Assembly: GCA_034406715.1 (NCBI GenBank)
Contig: CP137871.1
Location: forward strand, 620,001-684,000
Reading direction: 5' to 3'
DNA length: 64,000 nucleotides
Source of the DNA: Rhodotorula mucilaginosa
Lineage: Eukaryota; Basidiomycota; Microbotryomycetes; Sporidiobolales; Sporidiobolaceae
The notes beneath the pieces were generated by a model. That model was given only the letters and a program-made list of their open reading frames with translations. It was not told where the DNA came from and searched no databases. The position numbers were made by a program, and so were the translations under genes. How positions within the stretch are numbered: position 1 is the stretch's first letter; each line of letters begins with the position of its first letter. Positions 14,397-26,832 of the stretch are shown one piece after another.

Positions 14397-14913
14397 AAAT
14401 TTTCGTCCACAAAAAAAAAGTGGCCTCTCCTCGCTTCTCTCTCCTCTTTTTCGTCTTTCTCTCTCTACCCTCGCGCGTCCCTTGTTGTCATTTTTCTACT
14501 CCCGTCGCTTGCAACTCAGCGTTTTTCTCCCGAGTTCCTCACTTGTTCTCGAGAGAGCCATGGCCACGGCGAGCAGCTCGTTTCCCCGTTTCCTCGGTCC
14601 TACCTTGACCGAGCACTCTGCCCGTGCAAAGCTGCGGACGGTTGCAAACAGGAAGGGAAGAATGTCCGTCCATGCAGTCGCACCTCTCGCGACCTGAGAG
14701 GAATAATTGCCTGCTTGCTCGGAGCGCCTTTCGCTCATTCTCTCGTCTACGGGAAGACGTTTGCTGCTCAGAGCTTGACTCGGACTCGATAACTTTCGTG
14801 CACAGCTTTGTTGGACCTCGAAGAAAAGAGACTGGAGCATCTTTGCAACGCGACATCGATGCAAGGGTCACCGATTGCATCCAAGAGACGCGGCGAACGG
14901 GAGCGCGAGACGC
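14397..14913. other. Convergent spacer, H4 copy 2 to POP4
   Basis: The first 300 bp belong to the histone duplication. I see no gene in the rest. Confidence 0.5.
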
Positions 14914-16195
14914 CTAGAGCAAGTCTACGCCACCCGCACTGGTCCCGGCCTTCCACTTCTTGCCGACGCGATCTGCTGGGCGGTACGCGAACGAGTCGCC
15001 GTACAGATCAAAGCTGAGTTCCCGGTCTTGATTCGAATTCGGCGCCGGCTCGAGCGGCAAGACCAGCGTGAAGACGGTTCCGAGCTTGGGCAGGACTGCC
15101 GGACAAGAAAGGTGATCAGTATGAGAGGCGCTTCACTGCCCGCAACAAGGCTGCTCACCTTTGATCTGCGATTTTGGGGTGACGAGCTTAAACGTCCCTT
15201 GCGTTTCTTGCAGCACGATGCCGTTCAAGCCGATCAACGAGGGATTCTTGGCTCGTTTCACTGAGGCATGGAGAGGATTTCAGCACGACATTGTAAAGGA
15301 CTGTAGAGGGAAAGTAAGCGCACCGGAAAGCATGCAGCCGACGAATTCGGCTTTGATCAGCTTTGTCTGGAGGTTGATCACGTTGAATTGGGTCTCGCGA
15401 TTCTTTCCTCCGGCGTCGACGCGCGCAGGATAGGTCGACAATAGCGACGAAGAGGCTGATGATCCTCCCGCACTCGAGGCAGGATGAACCGCAGGGGGCG
15501 AGACAGGGGTAGCGGACCGGAGTGGCAAGGCGAGTAGTTCGGCGGCGTAACCGAGCCAAAGCTGATACAGCGGTCGAACGGCTTCATAGCTATCAACCAT
15601 GTAGAGCGTGGTCAGCTTCCGGGTAGCACGAGAATGGCACATTAACACCTGAAATGGACATACTGGATTGAATCGGGAGGTGCGCCGCCGAGAGACTTGC
15701 GCTTCCTGCGCCCGGCAAGACCACAGTCTCCTCCGCGATGGCGTTTCGCGCGTTTCTTCTCCTTCTCTGCTTCTCGGACGGCAAGTTCTGCTTTGCGACG
15801 GTCGCTAACCTTGCCCTCGGGGAGGTCGAGTTGCAACAACTTGCCGACGACACGCTCTTCCGCGACCTCGGTAGGTATGGCAAGCTCTTGGGTATGGCTC
15901 TTGGGCCGGATCGTTTCCTTTGGATCGAGCTGCGAGTGAGAGACGCCGACATTGTGCGAGAATGGTCAGCGCACCCTTTCCTCTTGTGCTCCTCACCACA
16001 CGCCTCGCTGACGACAAGGCGCCCGGGGTGTCAAGCGGCGCTTCCAGTGCAACAGCAGCAGCCCGAGAGACGTACCCTGCGCTTGGTGCTCGGCGGCAAG
16101 ACGGCGTACGGGTCCCACGGCGACTGTCGCTGTTTCGTCGGTGCTCGAGCAGATGAAGTACTCGCGCCGCCGTGCGCCGGCGCCTGCGTCGACAT
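14914..16195 (-). CDS. POP4: RNase P/MRP protein subunit POP4 (Rpp29)
   Basis: Exons 16195-16076, 15929-15664, 15589-15324, 15260-15159 and 15095-14914 join to 311 residues. The C-terminal half is the Rpp29 Sm-like barrel: YEAVRPLYQLWLGYAAELL, then LIKAEFVGCMLSV, AKNPSLIGLNGIVLQETQGT, FKLVTPKSQIKVLPKLGTVF and a DLYGDSFAYRPADR strand. The N-terminal half is basic and helical (DRRKAELAVREAEKEKKRAK), normal for fungal Pop4. A low-complexity linker of about 30 residues interrupts the barrel after LPLRS. Pop4 helps RNase P trim the 5' end of pre-tRNA and RNase MRP process pre-rRNA, in the nucleus and nucleolus. It is divergent from the AMACR-like gene across only 174 bp. Confidence 0.9.
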
Positions 16196-16369
16196 GCTCG
16201 GCTGGTCGATGACTCGCCGTTATGGAGCTGCGCTGGCGTCCCGGATCCAATCACCGACCGAGACTGTGTGCGCTCAAAAGCCAAGGATGACCTGCCGCCG
16301 CATCTTGCTTCTGCTCCTCAAACTCGACTCGCTTCTTTTGCTGCATTCTGCCGCGCATCTGCTTCCAGA

Positions 16370-18104
16370 ATGCTCAAGACGAACGCTCGACCTCTCGCCG
16401 GAATCCGCGTGCTCGAGGTACGATTGGACTGCTTCCCACCCCGGCCGGCTTTTCCCCACCTGCACGACCGGCTTTGTTAACCTCGTCCTCGTCGCAGCTG
16501 GCAGGCCTCGCTCCGACACCATTCGCTGGGCGTAAGTCTTTCCTCTCGAAGCGGGCAAACGTACCGAGCAGCTAAACGGAGTGCATCTCGGCAGTTGTCT
16601 TGGCCGACTTCGGAGCAGACGTCGTTCGGGTGGACCGGTCGGATGCCTCTTTCTCGCCAGACACGCTCACCAGGCAGGTCTTTGCGCTTATGGAAAAGAA
16701 TCCGCAACTACTTGCTGACTCGGGCGCATTCGTTCCGGCAGGGGCAAGCGTTCCTTGGCCGTCTCGCTCAAAGCTCCCGAGGGAATCGCTTTGCTGCGGA
16801 AGCTGCTCAGTCCCACGGACGCCTCTGGGGCTTGGCGCGCAGATGTTCTCATTGATCCTTTCCGTCCAGGCGTCCTCGAACGGCTCGGGTTGGACCCGAA
16901 GGAGCTGCTCGAGCAGAACCCGCGTTTAATCATCGCACGCCTCACCGGCTTCCGGAGGGAAGGTAAGCTGCTTTCGGCGCAGCCCGCCTCTTACTTCCCA
17001 GGTTGATCCCATGGAGTGTCGCAGGTCCATACAGCCACATGGCCGGCCACGATATCAACTACCTCGCCTTGTCCGGAGTTCTCTCCATGCTGGGGCGGAA
17101 GGGAGAGAAGCCTTACGCGCCGGCGAATACGCTGGGTGAGTCGTGCGCTGTGTGCGACCATGGGGCTTTTCTGCTCTAACCTTGAGCACCTGCAGCGGAC
17201 TTTGCCGGGGGCGGTTTGATGGCGGTCGCTGGCATTCTCGTGGCCATCATTGAGCGCGCGCAAAGCGGGAAGGGACAGCTGGTCGAAGTCGACATGGTGA
17301 GCCCGATTCCGGTACTTTCTTCGTCCCTCTCCTCCCGCCGGACTAAAGCGGCGTGCACTCGCAGGTGACCGGAACTCGCTACGCCGCCATTTTCCCCTTG
17401 ACGGTTTCGCACCCCGCTGCCAAGCTGCCGATGTGGGACAGACCTCGCGGCGAGAACGCTCTCGACGGGGGTGCGCCATGGTACGATGTGTACGAATGCA
17501 AGGACGGGCGGTACATGAGCGTGGGGGCCATCGAGAATCACTTCTATGCCGAATTCCTGTGAGTTCGCGTGGTCACGCTGTGGCGCCATTCGATTGTGAG
17601 GAAACCCGACAAGCTTGGCCACTACTGACGTTCCTGACCTGTCTCAGACGAATCTTCCTCGGCGCATTGCCTCAGAACACGATCGCCGGAGACACGCCGC
17701 GTGCGGAGCAACAGCTGGATCGAGCGACGTGGCCTCGACTCGCAGACGTCCTCGCAGTCGGTTTCCGCACGCGTACTAGGGACGAGTGGACGGCGACCTT
17801 CCTCGGGACGGACGCCTGCTGTGTCCCCGTGCTGGAACCGCTCGAGGTTGACGACGCTGGCCGAGGACCGAACGAATCTGGAGTCGGCGCCGGTAACGCC
17901 GATTCGAGCCTGATTGGTTACCCTTCCCCCGCGCCTCGACTCGGTCGCACACCCGCTACCGCACCCGCAAAAGGCAACATCTTCCTCCGGCCAGGTTGCG
18001 ATTCTGCGGATGTGCTCTCGCAGGCCGGATTTGTGGCGGAGGAAGTGCAGGCACTGGTGAAGCAGGGAGCCGTCGGGGCGAGCGGTGACAAGTCCCGCCT
18101 TTGA
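16370..18104 (+). CDS. CoA-transferase family III / alpha-methylacyl-CoA racemase-like
   Basis: Eight exons (16370-16417, 16498-16531, 16595-16673, 16742-16962, 17025-17135, 17196-17296, 17365-17558, 17648-18104) give 414 residues. The family III fold is clear: [32 protein letters not shown] with the conserved Asp-Val-Val, a [12 protein letters not shown] nucleotide loop, [35 protein letters not shown] (the His-Asp pair of racemases), [12 protein letters not shown] and [20 protein letters not shown]. Racemases of this type convert (2R)- to (2S)-methylacyl-CoA before beta-oxidation; other members transfer CoA. No clear C-terminal PTS1 is seen (it ends DKSRL). The third intron must use a GC donor to stay in frame. 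Confidence 0.9.
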
Positions 18105-18819
18105 GCTCGATGGTCCACCTTCTCCGCAAGCAGATGCCGGCGTACGCGGAGATGAGAGCTGCAATCACACGCTGCAATTAAACCATCCGACGCCACTCAA
18201 GCTGGCTGCAGTCCTTTTTGCCTCGCGATTTCTGCCTCGGATAGCTTCTCTTTTAATGCAACGCTCCGGACGGGCAGATTGCTCCTCGCTACAGGTGGTG
18301 GAGATTAATGCGCTCAGAGCGCGAATTTGGATGTTGGTGCTCCTGAGGCCTGAGGGGAGGGTCGCTTTTCACCGCCCGCCTTTCGCGCCTGCGTCCAATG
18401 TTGCGCTCGACCGCTTGGCTCGACCGCTCGTGACGCCCGACGTGCAAGCGCTATACATAGCTCCTTCGAGTCCTAGATTGCATACTCGCTCTGGATTGGT
18501 CGTTCAGACACGGGAACGGACAATCGTTGTCGCCGATCGACACTTTCGGCGCCTTCCGTCCTCCATCCGCTCTCCTTCCGAACCTGATCCTCCCGCTCCG
18601 GTTCCTTGCTTATAACCCCCAGCTGCCCAGGATGGACCCCGGACGAGCTTATCCGCGACTCGTGTGGAGGGTCTCCGCTTGATCGGCCCCGACCGCATGT
18701 TATCTGGCTCATCTCGCTAGACTACACTTCTTCCTTCGCTTCTGCTGCCTTTCGTGCATCTGCGAACATCGTCAGCTACCACACACCCCTACCGACTCCG
18801 CCACCAGCCGGTCCGAAGC
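18105..18819. other. Spacer upstream of MFS permease
   Basis: A 715-bp tandem spacer that should contain the AMACR-like 3' UTR and the permease promoter. I recognise no specific site. Confidence 0.5.
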
Positions 18820-20960
18820 ATGCCTCTCATTGCCCACACTGACAGCGCCGACGCTGAAAAGGGCGACTATGGGAAAGACCTCGTCGTGACGGGCGTCCGT
18901 GATGTTCCCGACGCCGCCGCCGCTTTGACTGCTAACATCGCCAACGTTGAGATCTCTCCGGAAGAGAACAAGCGCCTGTTGCGCAAGATTGGTGAGTCTT
19001 TGCGGGTCTTTGCCGTGTTTTTCGTACTCACCTCGCTCCGAACGTTCCCGCAGACTTCAATATACTCCCGTTACTCTGCTGCGTTTACTTCATTCAATTT
19101 CTCGATAAGACGGTGCGAAAAACGCGAGCCTGGTTTCGTAGATTGCGAGTGAGCTGACTTTGCCATCCTCGGACAGGCTCTTTCCTACGCGAGCATTATG
19201 GGCCTCCGAGAGGACAACAACCTGTCACTGAGCCAGTACAGTTGGCTGTCCAGTATCTTCTAGTGAGTCGCGCCAGCTGAGGACTGCCGCTGCGAGTCGC
19301 GCGCACTGACGCTGCATGCTCGCGCAGTATCGCCTACCTCGTCGGCGAGTGGCCGACAAACTACTGCCTCCAGCGTCTTCCGCTTGCCAAGTACACCGGC
19401 GCAAACATCGTCGCCTGGGGGATCGTGCTCGCGTGCACCGCCGTTACCCACAACTACGCCGGTCTGGTGGCCGTCCGATTGTGCGTCCGCGATCACATCG
19501 GCCTGACTGCCAAGCAACCCGCTCACATGATCTCCAATACGATCACAGCCTCCTCGGCCTCTTTGAAGCCTGCATCACTCCCTCCTTCTCGCTCGTGACG
19601 GCGCAATGGTACCGGAAACGCGAGCAAGGTGCGTATCGAGCGCCGGTCTTATTCCGATTTCCAGTGGCGCGGATTGCTGACGAGCGCTTCGGAACCGCAG
19701 GTTTCCGAACCGGCATCTGGTTCTCGTTCAACGCCTTCGCCAACATTATCGGATCCATTATGGCTTGGGGATTCGCGAGGCACGACGCCGCTGGCGACTT
19801 CTCTATTCCGGGATGGAAGATCCTTTTCATCTTCCTCGGCGGTGTTACGATCGTTCTCGGCATCGCGGTGCTCCTGTTCCTACCCGACTCGCCTAAGGAC
19901 GCCCGGTTCCTGAGCGAACAAGACCGTATCTTGGTCATCGAGCGCATCCGCGCGAACCAGACCGGCATCGGCACGAAGGTGCACAAGTGGTACCAGGTCC
20001 GGGAGGCTCTGCTGGACCCGTTGACCTGGTGCTACTGTGCCTTCGCTGTCGCTATGAACATCTTCAACGGTGGTATCACCGCGTAAGCTGCGATGGATCC
20101 CGCGCTGAATGCATCAGCTGATCGCTCCTCCCGCCAACAGTTTCTTCAGCATCTTAATCGCCAGTTTCGGCTTCAACAAACTCGACTCGCTCCTCTACAA
20201 CGCGCCGGGCGGCGCACTTCTCTTTGTCGGAGTCTTGTTCTTCCTTTGGCTCGGCGACCGACTCAAGATCCGGATCTTGTGCGGCGTCATCCCCGTCGCG
20301 ATCGGACTGCTCGGCGTCCTGCTCTGCTGGCAACTCCCGACTCAATACAAGGTCGGACGGCTGATCGGCTACTATTTGTGAGTCTTGCTGAAGAATATGA
20401 GTGCCATCGGGTCGCTCATTCATCACATATCTGCAGGTGGCTGTACGCGACTATCGGTGCGATTAGCTGCGTCTCGCTCCTGAGTTCCAACGTTTCGGGC
20501 AGCACCAAGAGTACGTACACACTCACTCACAGCGCTGCACTCCCGCGTCGATTTGCAACTGACACACTTTCTGACGTGCCACCAGAGACGACCGTCAGCG
20601 CCTTGTTCTTCGTTTCGTACGCCGTTGGCAACCTCATCGGTCCGCAGGCGTTCCGCTCTCAGGACGCTCCGCGCTACAATCCTGGTCTCGCGACCTCGAC
20701 CGCAGTGATCGCCTTCGGACTCCTCGATCTGTTGGTCATCTGGTACCTGTACCGGCGCGAGAACAAGCGCAGGGACCAGATCACCTCGTCTCCCGACTGG
20801 GAACCGAAGCCGAACCAGGAGTTCCTCGACTTGACCGATCGGTACGTGGCTGTCCTCCCGTTTGCAAGATCAGCTTACTGTGCGCGTTGCTGACTCTTCT
20901 TTCTCTCTCTCTCTCTCTCTCTCTTACAGCGAAAACATGGCCTTCCGCTACACGTGCTGA
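18820..20960 (+). CDS. MFS anion:cation symporter (Dal5/Tna1-like permease)
   Basis: Ten exons (18820-18991, 19054-19112, 19177-19262, 19328-19480, 19549-19628, 19701-20082, 20141-20377, 20437-20510, 20586-20841, 20930-20960) give 509 residues. Typical ACS-family features are present: LLCCVYFIQFLDKTALSYAS in TM1, YSWLSSIFYIAYLVGEWPTN, RFLLGLFEACITPSFSLVTA, QWYRKREQGFRTGIWFSFNA, then LLFLPDSPKDARFLSEQDR before the central loop, and a second half with GNLIGPQAF and YRRENKRRD. Twelve membrane helices are expected. Family members import allantoate, ureidosuccinate, nicotinate, pantothenate or similar anions; the substrate cannot be read. The intron before the last exon holds a long CT repeat (20900-20924). 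A Zn2Cys6 regulator gene follows. Confidence 0.9.
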
Positions 20961-21370
20961 GCAGTCTGAATCCACGCCCCGTTGTAACTGTCGTTTCATC
21001 AGTTTTTGCACTCGAGGGACTGTTCCGTCGGGATCCTGAACACTCAGCTTTGACTCGGCATAGACGCACAGGCTCCGGACCGTGCTCCGCGAGCTCGGTG
21101 GCGAAACTCGAGCGAAAGATCGAGCGCAGCACGACACGGCTGCACCGTCGTGCCGCGAGCGCTGACGGAGGGACAGCAATGTGTATGTAGTGAGAGTTCC
21201 GATTCGATTGGGCGGGCGCAAGAAGTATGAACCGCCGAGAGAAAGTGCGGAGTCCCTCGTCGAAAGAGTCACGTGCAGCGTGCTCTCATCTCGGCCCCCA
21301 TCCTTTCGCGCTGCGCTCAAGTCGTCTTTGCTCGCGCACGCCAGTCCAGCTACAGGCTGGACATTCGACG
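20961..21370. other. Spacer upstream of Zn2Cys6 gene
   Basis: A 410-bp spacer that should hold the regulator's promoter. Nothing specific is recognised. Confidence 0.5.
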
Positions 21371-23514
21371 ATGCCGGCAGAGCGCAACTATGCGGGCAGC
21401 TCCTCCGGCAACGCACCGAAGCGCATCGCCAAGGCGTGTGAAGCATGCCGAGTGCGGCGGACCAAATGCGATGGGGGCAACCCTTGCAGCAAGTGTACAG
21501 AGGCGGGCGGGATCGAGTGCATGTACCGCGCGAGGGCGAGACCGTCTCGGCAGCTGCGCATCCATCGCCCACTCGCGCCCGCTGGACCAGCGTCGACACC
21601 GGGGTCGGTCGATAGTGATGAAGTCGAGGCGCCGCGGCCGCGAGGAATGCGAGCCGTCGAGATCGATCTGGAGCGCCAGTGCGAGGCCGTGACCGGGTGT
21701 GAGTACCAGTATGCTCAGGTCCGCGTTTGGCGCACTGCGGCTGACCCTTTTAGGCGAGCAGCTCCAATATCTCTCGTCCTGCCCGACCTCGGAACGCATC
21801 CCTTGCTCTCGCTCGAGACGCCTCTCCCTCCGCCGCCAGATCCGAATGGCGACCTGACCGACTCTCTTTGCACTACCTTTACCCGGGACATCCTCCCGTT
21901 CTTCGATTTTCTCTCGCCGGCTCGGCTGAATCAGCTCGTCCGACGGCACCGCGAACTCCCCGCATCGCTCACCGATGATCAGCTGGCCTTCCTCTACGCT
22001 ATCTACGCCATGGGCTACCTCCGTCAGGTCACCTATGCGACTTCCGCCGACTCCGAACGAGTGCCCGTCGCGGGCGAGGCGTTGCTGCCGATGGACCCGT
22101 CCGTACAGCGACTCGACGTCACCTACTTCCGCCACGCTATCGAGCTCGTCAGACTTCCCAGCACCGTGACCGCCTTACAGGCGCTTATCATACTCCAACT
22201 CTACTGTATGGCCGCTGCCTCCCTGACGACAACTCGGCAGGTGGTCGGCAAACTCTGCTACTGCGTCCAAGAACTTGGTCTCCTGCATCCGGTCAGCGAC
22301 AGCGCCCCCCTCTCTTTCGAGAACCCAAAGTTTGTCAGCGCTGATGTTCTTCATGCCGGATGCAGGCGACGGCGGCAGCGTACCCTGCGGAGAGTGGCAC
22401 CGCCGCCCTCGGATTCTACGTCATCTTCACAGATGTCTCTTGGGCGGGCTTGACCGGCGAGTCGCCCTTCCTGCCCGAGTTCGACCCCGAGCTGTTCGTC
22501 AACGCGGCTGGAAACGGCGGCATCGTCGCCCCAGCCATGGGCGAGCTGATACTGCTCGAGGCGGAAGTTCTCGCCGCCGCGAGGAATACCCCGTCGCGTC
22601 TCTGCGATCCGACGTATGTGCTATCGCTCGAAGCACGCCTGCACTCGTTCCTTCAGCGGTTTGGATCACAGACGAACGATTGCAGCACAATGACGGCTTA
22701 CTTTGCGACGAAACAGTGCGTGCCCGATCGGCGAAACGCATTTGTGTATGCCTCGGCCTGAAGCTGACCTGTGCGGACCTCGACAGCTACCACTTCTTAC
22801 GTCTCCTGATCCGCGCTCCGAGCGCAGCGGATCCCGTACTCGGCATTTCTTCGCTTGCGATCCTCGCGCGTTCGGCCACCCTCCTCCTCCAGCACTACGA
22901 ACGCATCTTTCTCACGACACACTACGTCAACTGCGCCTGGACGGTCTTCGCTCGGATCGTCGGCGCGGGTCATGTTGTACTCCAGGCGGTGTGGCGCGGC
23001 GAGATGATACGACTGGAGGCGGCGGATTTGATGGGCAAGGTCCTGTGGTTCCTCAGCAAGCTCGAGACGCGGTGGACCGAAACGGCGGCGGTGGCACGCA
23101 AGAACTTTCTCACGCTCATGGATGCCCTCAGTGCGTGTCGCTTCTATCTTGCGGACAGGTTTCGGCGGTGGAAGCTGATGATGCACTCGCGACTCTGCAG
23201 ATCTTGAACCAGTCCCATTCGCCGCCCTGCCGCCGTCACTACTCGCCCAATCGACGTCTCCGACCTCTTCCATCGGTCCCGCAGACCGTCCGAGGGGCTT
23301 TGCGCCGTCGGTCTCGGCTGCATCGACGAATCCAGAACAAGCGCTTGAACAAGCGCCGCCGCCAGCCCCGGTCGAGCCCGTGAGCGATTGGCCGCTCGAC
23401 AACGGGCTCTTTGACGATACATGGATGCTCGGACTCGGTGCGCCGCCCACTGATCGCGGACCAGCTGGAGATGGAGCAGACCTGGAATGGTGGCGAGCAC
23501 TTCCCACCTTGTAG
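21371..23514 (+). CDS. Zn(II)2Cys6 fungal transcription factor
   Basis: The ATG at 21371 opens a DNA-binding domain beginning about residue 20: KACEACRVRRTKCDGG, then NPCSKC and GGIEC, the six cysteines of a Zn2Cys6 cluster, followed by a basic linker. A fungal_trans-type middle region follows: FFDFLSPARLNQLVRRH, FLYAIYAMGYLRQVTYA, TYFRHAIELVRLPSTVTALQ and GKLCYCVQELGLLHP. Later exons give FYVIFTDVSWAGLTGESPFL and LQHYERIFLTTHYVNCAWTV. The C-terminal exon ends with WPLDNGLFDDTWMLG and DLEWWRALPTL, an acidic-aromatic stretch that may be an activation domain. Several introns are evident; those near 22330 and 22720 were not resolved. It converges with the M20 gene 54 bp away, and the permease lies just upstream. 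Confidence 0.85.
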
Positions 23515-23568
23515 AGGCAGCTTGACCGTATGTATAACTAATCTTTTTCCACATGCCGGATATGAACA

Positions 23569-25158
23569 CTACCGAGAGCAGCCGCACGAATGGCCGTTGC
23601 CGTTCGCCTCCTGTTCCTCCTTCTTCTCGCTCGGGATGGGCACGCCCTTCTCGGGCAACGTACTCTTGAGACGATCCATCGCATGCTCGGCGTCGATCGC
23701 CTTCATGTCCTTTTGCCAGGCCTCGTGCAGGTCGTTCCGGTACTTGTCCGACGTGAGGACTTGCAGTGCCGTGAGTGCAAGAGCGGTAGACGCGCGCATG
23801 GTGGCTTCGTGCGAGGAGGCCAGGGTGGCGGTCTTGGCGTACGATGCAGAGTCTGCGGAGCGATCGATTCGTGGGTCAGTTGCCGGACCACGAGCGGAAT
23901 CAGATCGTTCTTTTCAAACCTACGAGGGTGGTCGTCCGGACCGGCTTCGGGGAGGTTGAACATGGGGTGCAACGCGGGGCACGCATACGAGACGTTTCCG
24001 AAGTCTGTGCTCGCGCCCGTGACCATGTGCGGGTCGATCTCGTACGACTCGTCTTGACTGTCCCAGCACCGTTTGGCGGCTTCGGCGAAGGTACGCGCGA
24101 GGGGGTCGCTCTGCACGACTTCGAGGTAAAGGTGATCGTGCTCGAGGTCGAGTTTGCATCCGGTCGCAGTCGCAGCACCTTCGAAGCAGCGCAGGACCTT
24201 GGGAATGAGATCCGCCAGCTTGAACGCCGACTGAGACCGGATGCCGTAAACCATCTGCGCCTTGGACGGAATGACTGTTGCTCGGTTGACGATCAGTTTC
24301 GGCGCATCCGAGTCCCAGATTACGGAGGCACTCCTCACCGTTGGGCGACCACTCCTCGCTGCCGGTGATGATTCCGTGGATCTTCGTGCCCTGCGGAGTT
24401 TGCTGGCGGAGTGCGCTGATAGCCGAATATGCGACGAACGCAGCGTCCAACGCGTTGATGGCCCGCTCCGGCGTCGCGCCAGCGTGCGAGGGGACGCCGT
24501 GGAACGTGGCCGAGACGCCGGAAATGCAGTTCGAAGTCATGATGCCGGCGCCGTGCTTCCCCCCGCGGCCTTCGCCGGGGTGGAGCATGAGGCAGGCCGC
24601 CATCTCCTTGTACGCGCCACGGTCGAGCAAGACGGCTTTTCCGCCGCCGCCTTCTTCGGCGGGCGTTCCGAGCAAGATGATCCGTCCGGGGAGCTTGAAC
24701 TGTTCGAGGGTACGGGCGGTCGCGATGGCACTGGCGCAGCCTGCGATAGCGATCAGGTTGTGTCCGCACGCGTGGCCCATGCCCTTCAAAGCGTCCATTT
24801 CGCTGTTGAAGCCGATCGTCGGGGCGTCATCGTCCTTCGCGGCGGAGGATTTGAAGACGGCCGACCACGCCGTCGGCAAGTCGTACGCGTGACGGGTGAT
24901 TTTGAATCCGTCTTGCTTCTCCATGTAGTCGGTCAGGACCTTGTGTGCATGGTGCTCGTTCCAGCCGAGTTCAGGGTTGCTGTCTGTTCGAGAGGGTTCA
25001 AACAAGCGCGGTCAGCCTTGCATCCACGTCGGGGATGGGTCGGCCTGCAGGTGCTCACGGATAGAGTGGGAGAGCTCGCGGAGGTCGTCCTCGACATCGC
25101 GGATGTGCTTCTTGACGGCGTCGTCGAACTTTGACAGGTCGGAGTCGTTGTGGGGCAT
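23569..25158 (-). CDS. M20 family amidohydrolase / dipeptidase (PM20D2-like)
   Basis: Exons 25158-25059, 24983-24339, 24280-23924 and 23852-23569 give 461 residues. The catalytic part shows NPELGWNEHHAHKVLTDYM, EMDALKGMGHACGHN (metal-binding Cys-Gly-His), LLGTPAEEGGGGKAVL (Glu-Glu of the active site), the dimerisation-domain start GVSATFHGVPSHAGATPERA and DFGNVSYACPALHPMF near the end. This order fits the PM20D2 branch, which hydrolyses dipeptides with lysine or ornithine. The C terminus is charged and ends NGNGHSCGCSR. No signal peptide is seen, so a cytosolic enzyme is likely. It faces the Zn2Cys6 gene 3' to 3'. Confidence 0.9.
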
Positions 25159-26832
25159 CTCTTCCGAAGGTCCTGATGAGCAAGGGTGTGAAGGCGCAAG
25201 AGCGTGACAGAGCGTAGAGGAGGGAGAAGACGAGGTGGATGGTTGCAGCCCCGCTCAACGGAGGCAGGCTAGATCCGTCAGCCCGGAGAGAGCGGCCGAA
25301 CAGTTGGTCGGTCAGGGGATGTCGGCCGGAAATGGGGCGGCTCTGATAGTGACGGCATCGGAAGGCGCCAGCTGTACCCCTATATTCCGCTGTATTTCGG
25401 GACCGCTAATAGCTTAGAAAGCCGAGCCGGATGCAACATTCCAGCTGGACGTGGTCTCCGAGACGCGGCGGGTGGGGACGCATCCTTTGCAGCGGTGAGC
25501 TCGAGCTTCTGGTGCAGGTGCAAACAGCCGGGACGGGAGAACAGTCCGAGCAGTCTCGTTTGCCTTTGAGCGTGGCACTCACGACTGCGAGTCCCGCTAC
25601 GGTCCAGGGGTAGCTCAAGCTGAAAAGACTGAAGGTGATCAAAAAGGGATTCAAACGAGAAAGTACACGTTCTCTTGCCCGTGCGTGGCAATTTATCGTA
25701 TCGCCTAGCAGTCCGTTTCAGTCATCCAGCCTTCGAATGAGGAAAGCATTCCTGTCCCACGTTTCGACTTCTCGATGCTCAGCTGCAAGATGGCAGGACA
25801 CTGGCGGGATTTGTCACCCACGACGGAAAGAGAAGCGACACCTGCCGGACCATGCGCTTTCGATGTCGCGCGCACCGTTCTATGCCGCAGGGCTTTCTAT
25901 GCTGCTTGTACGAGCTGAGAGGGTGCTCCAGCGTGGTGCTCAGCGGCAACGTGTCAATTCGAAAGTTCGGATCGCCATCTGCGGGCTCTCAATCCTTTGC
26001 TCCCGCGCATATGCAGCCTGTTCCGCACGCGATGGAAGGCTAGATCTATCCATTTCGATGGTCCTGCCTGCTGTGCACGGCCAGGCGATGCGATCTCTCG
26101 AATATGGGTCGGAGCTGGCTCTGAGAATCAGGTGTGCCTGCGATGAAGAGCCACCGCCCTGACGCTGCGCCTCTGATATCTCCCAGTCTGCGCAATCGAG
26201 AGAAGGTGCAGCTCTACGCATATAGCTTGCGGGGATCGGCACGCGCGTCTCTTGGGGCACGAGTTTAGGCCCTGCGGGTCTGGGAAGATCGTGAGCTCGC
26301 CAAGGCTGTCTCCTCTTCCCTCGCGCCGCTACTCCGGCGGAGTCTGCATGGAGACCTTCGGCTACAGTCCTCACTGGGACCTATGATAGCCTCTCCCCTG
26401 AGCGCTATAGCCTTGTTCGGCGTGTCAAGATTGGACCTTCTTAACTAGGTCACCGACCTGCGTCCGATCCAGCCGGACAATCTAGAGGAGACCCGCAGGA
26501 CCTGGCTGCACTGCGAGTGGCAAGGCCACTTTCAGTTGATGGCTGTTTCAGCGGGCAGCTGCGTCGGCGCCCCTCAGCGAGTTGTGGGTGTCTGTATCCT
26601 TCAGAAACACGTTTGGGTAAAGTTGGCCAGACTTTACGAGGGCTATGCTGAGTGGCAGACTTGAACAGTAGATGTTACTGAGGGTAGAGACTGATGTCTA
26701 GGGGAACAAGAGGATCCGTAGACTCCGCTGCCGTTCCGGAATCTGCGACCGCGGGACCGCCTTCCTGCAATCTTGTCGGTCTAGGTTGTTTGTGATATAG
26801 ATGCAAAATTGACGCCTACTAACATGGATCAT
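25159..26832. other. Gene-free region of 1.7 kb
   Basis: The left end must contain the M20 promoter. The rest carries only short, unrelated open frames with no family resemblance, no spliceable chain and no repeat I could see. It is less GC-rich than the flanking genes. A non-coding RNA or a very degraded gene cannot be excluded. Confidence 0.5.

Noticed and set aside
20900-20924. CT dinucleotide run as a functional microsatellite
   Set aside because: It is the polypyrimidine tract before the last acceptor of the MFS gene and needs no other explanation.
26680-26760. Possible C/D snoRNA (TGATG followed by CTGA-like boxes)
   Set aside because: No convincing terminal stem or properly spaced box pair; chance occurrence is likely.
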